DNA of 10,745 bases from an uncultured Eubacteriales bacterium. Its GTDB lineage: Bacteria; Bacillota; Clostridia; Oscillospirales; Oscillospiraceae. Location: contig CABSFY010000080.1 in NCBI GenBank assembly GCA_902477055.1, positions 1 to 10,745 of the forward strand. The letters run 5' to 3'. Below, piece by piece: positions 10,681 through 10,745 of the stretch (the first letter of the stretch is position 1; each line of letters opens with the position of its first letter). A program made the translations under genes and the position numbers. The notes beneath the pieces are model-generated. The model did not search any database, was not told the origin of the DNA, and saw only the letters and a program-made list of their open reading frames with translations.

Positions 10681-10745
10681 ACCTTCACGAACCACCGGCC
10701 ACGGTTCACTCATCGATACTGCCAGCAGCGGCGGGATGGGGGCAT

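Larger units (their letters stand above)
10466..10727. mobile_element. Possible MITE-like element bounded by 13-bp inverted repeats
   Basis: TGCTGGCAGTATC at 10466-10478 is perfectly inverted as GATACTGCCAGCA at 10715-10727, bounding 262 bp that hold an inverted pair of double-hairpin units and no gene. No target-site duplication is visible, and the right end shares TGCCAGCAGCGG with 10102-10113, so this may instead be a chance pairing of repeat parts. Confidence 0.3.
9960..10745. repeat. Gene-free island of palindromic intergenic repeats
   Basis: No open frame here has a convincing start signal or a recognisable protein, and the translations are arginine-rich readings of palindromes. The stretch is instead packed with short inverted repeats of two main kinds: a GTAGGGGC...CGCCC family in both orientations (about 9964-10188) and a GGGAGCTGTCATGG...CCATGAC...GGGAG double-hairpin family (about 10268-10634), plus single stem-loops. 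Such sequences are familiar between genes of gut Ruminococcaceae-type genomes. The window ends inside the island, so its full extent is unknown. Confidence 0.85.

Noticed and set aside
9960..10745. CRISPR array or tRNA cluster
   Set aside because: The repeats are few, unequal in spacing and orientation, and differ in sequence; no cloverleaf or unique spacer pattern is seen.

Overview
The window is G+C-rich, tightly packed bacterial DNA. It looks like a spore-forming gut clostridium, probably of the Oscillospiraceae/Ruminococcaceae. Supporting this are an oligoendopeptidase F, a DUF2953 + GerW/YtfJ sporulation pair, strong AAGGAGG-type ribosome binding sites, frequent GTG/TTG starts, and a terminal island of imperfect palindromes of the kind common between genes in this group. 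The family assignment is inference.

Layout. (1) 52-2127, minus strand: pepF and a translationally coupled 88-residue conserved-looking protein, with a near-consensus promoter at 2158-2186. (2) 2210-2380, minus: a 56-residue four-cysteine protein. It is divergent from (3) 2506-3557, plus: a DUF2953 membrane protein overlapping a GerW/YtfJ-like protein by 4 bp; each side has its own sigma-A-like promoter. (4) 3576-4661, minus: a stand-alone member of the LOR/SDH-domain (TIGR00300, archaeal ornithine cyclodeaminase/AgrE C-terminal) family, convergent with ytfJ across a shared hairpin. (5) 4740-9508, plus: a 12-codon upstream ORF, a Tet(M)-like ribosomal GTPase fused to a Rae1/YacP-type NYN endoribonuclease, an 8-oxoguanine deaminase-type amidohydrolase, a DUF4430 lipoprotein and a small membrane protein, closed by a strong terminator at 9514-9557. 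(6) 9556-9867, minus: a thioredoxin. (7) 9868-10745: no gene seen; a dense block of palindromic repeats.

The most notable object is the 863-residue GTPase-nuclease fusion. Its first ~640 residues match a complete Tet(M)/EF-G-like factor in length and motif order, and its last ~165 residues match Rae1, which in Bacillus subtilis cuts mRNA in the ribosomal A site. The fusion suggests a factor that enters the A site by GTPase action and delivers a ribonuclease there. Its stop codon overlaps the start of a predicted 8-oxoguanine deaminase, which raises the hypothesis that oxidised mRNA stalled on ribosomes is cut and the damaged base then catabolised. The start is also unusual: the best ribosome binding site belongs to a 12-codon ORF in another frame whose TGA overlaps the GTG start of the GTPase.
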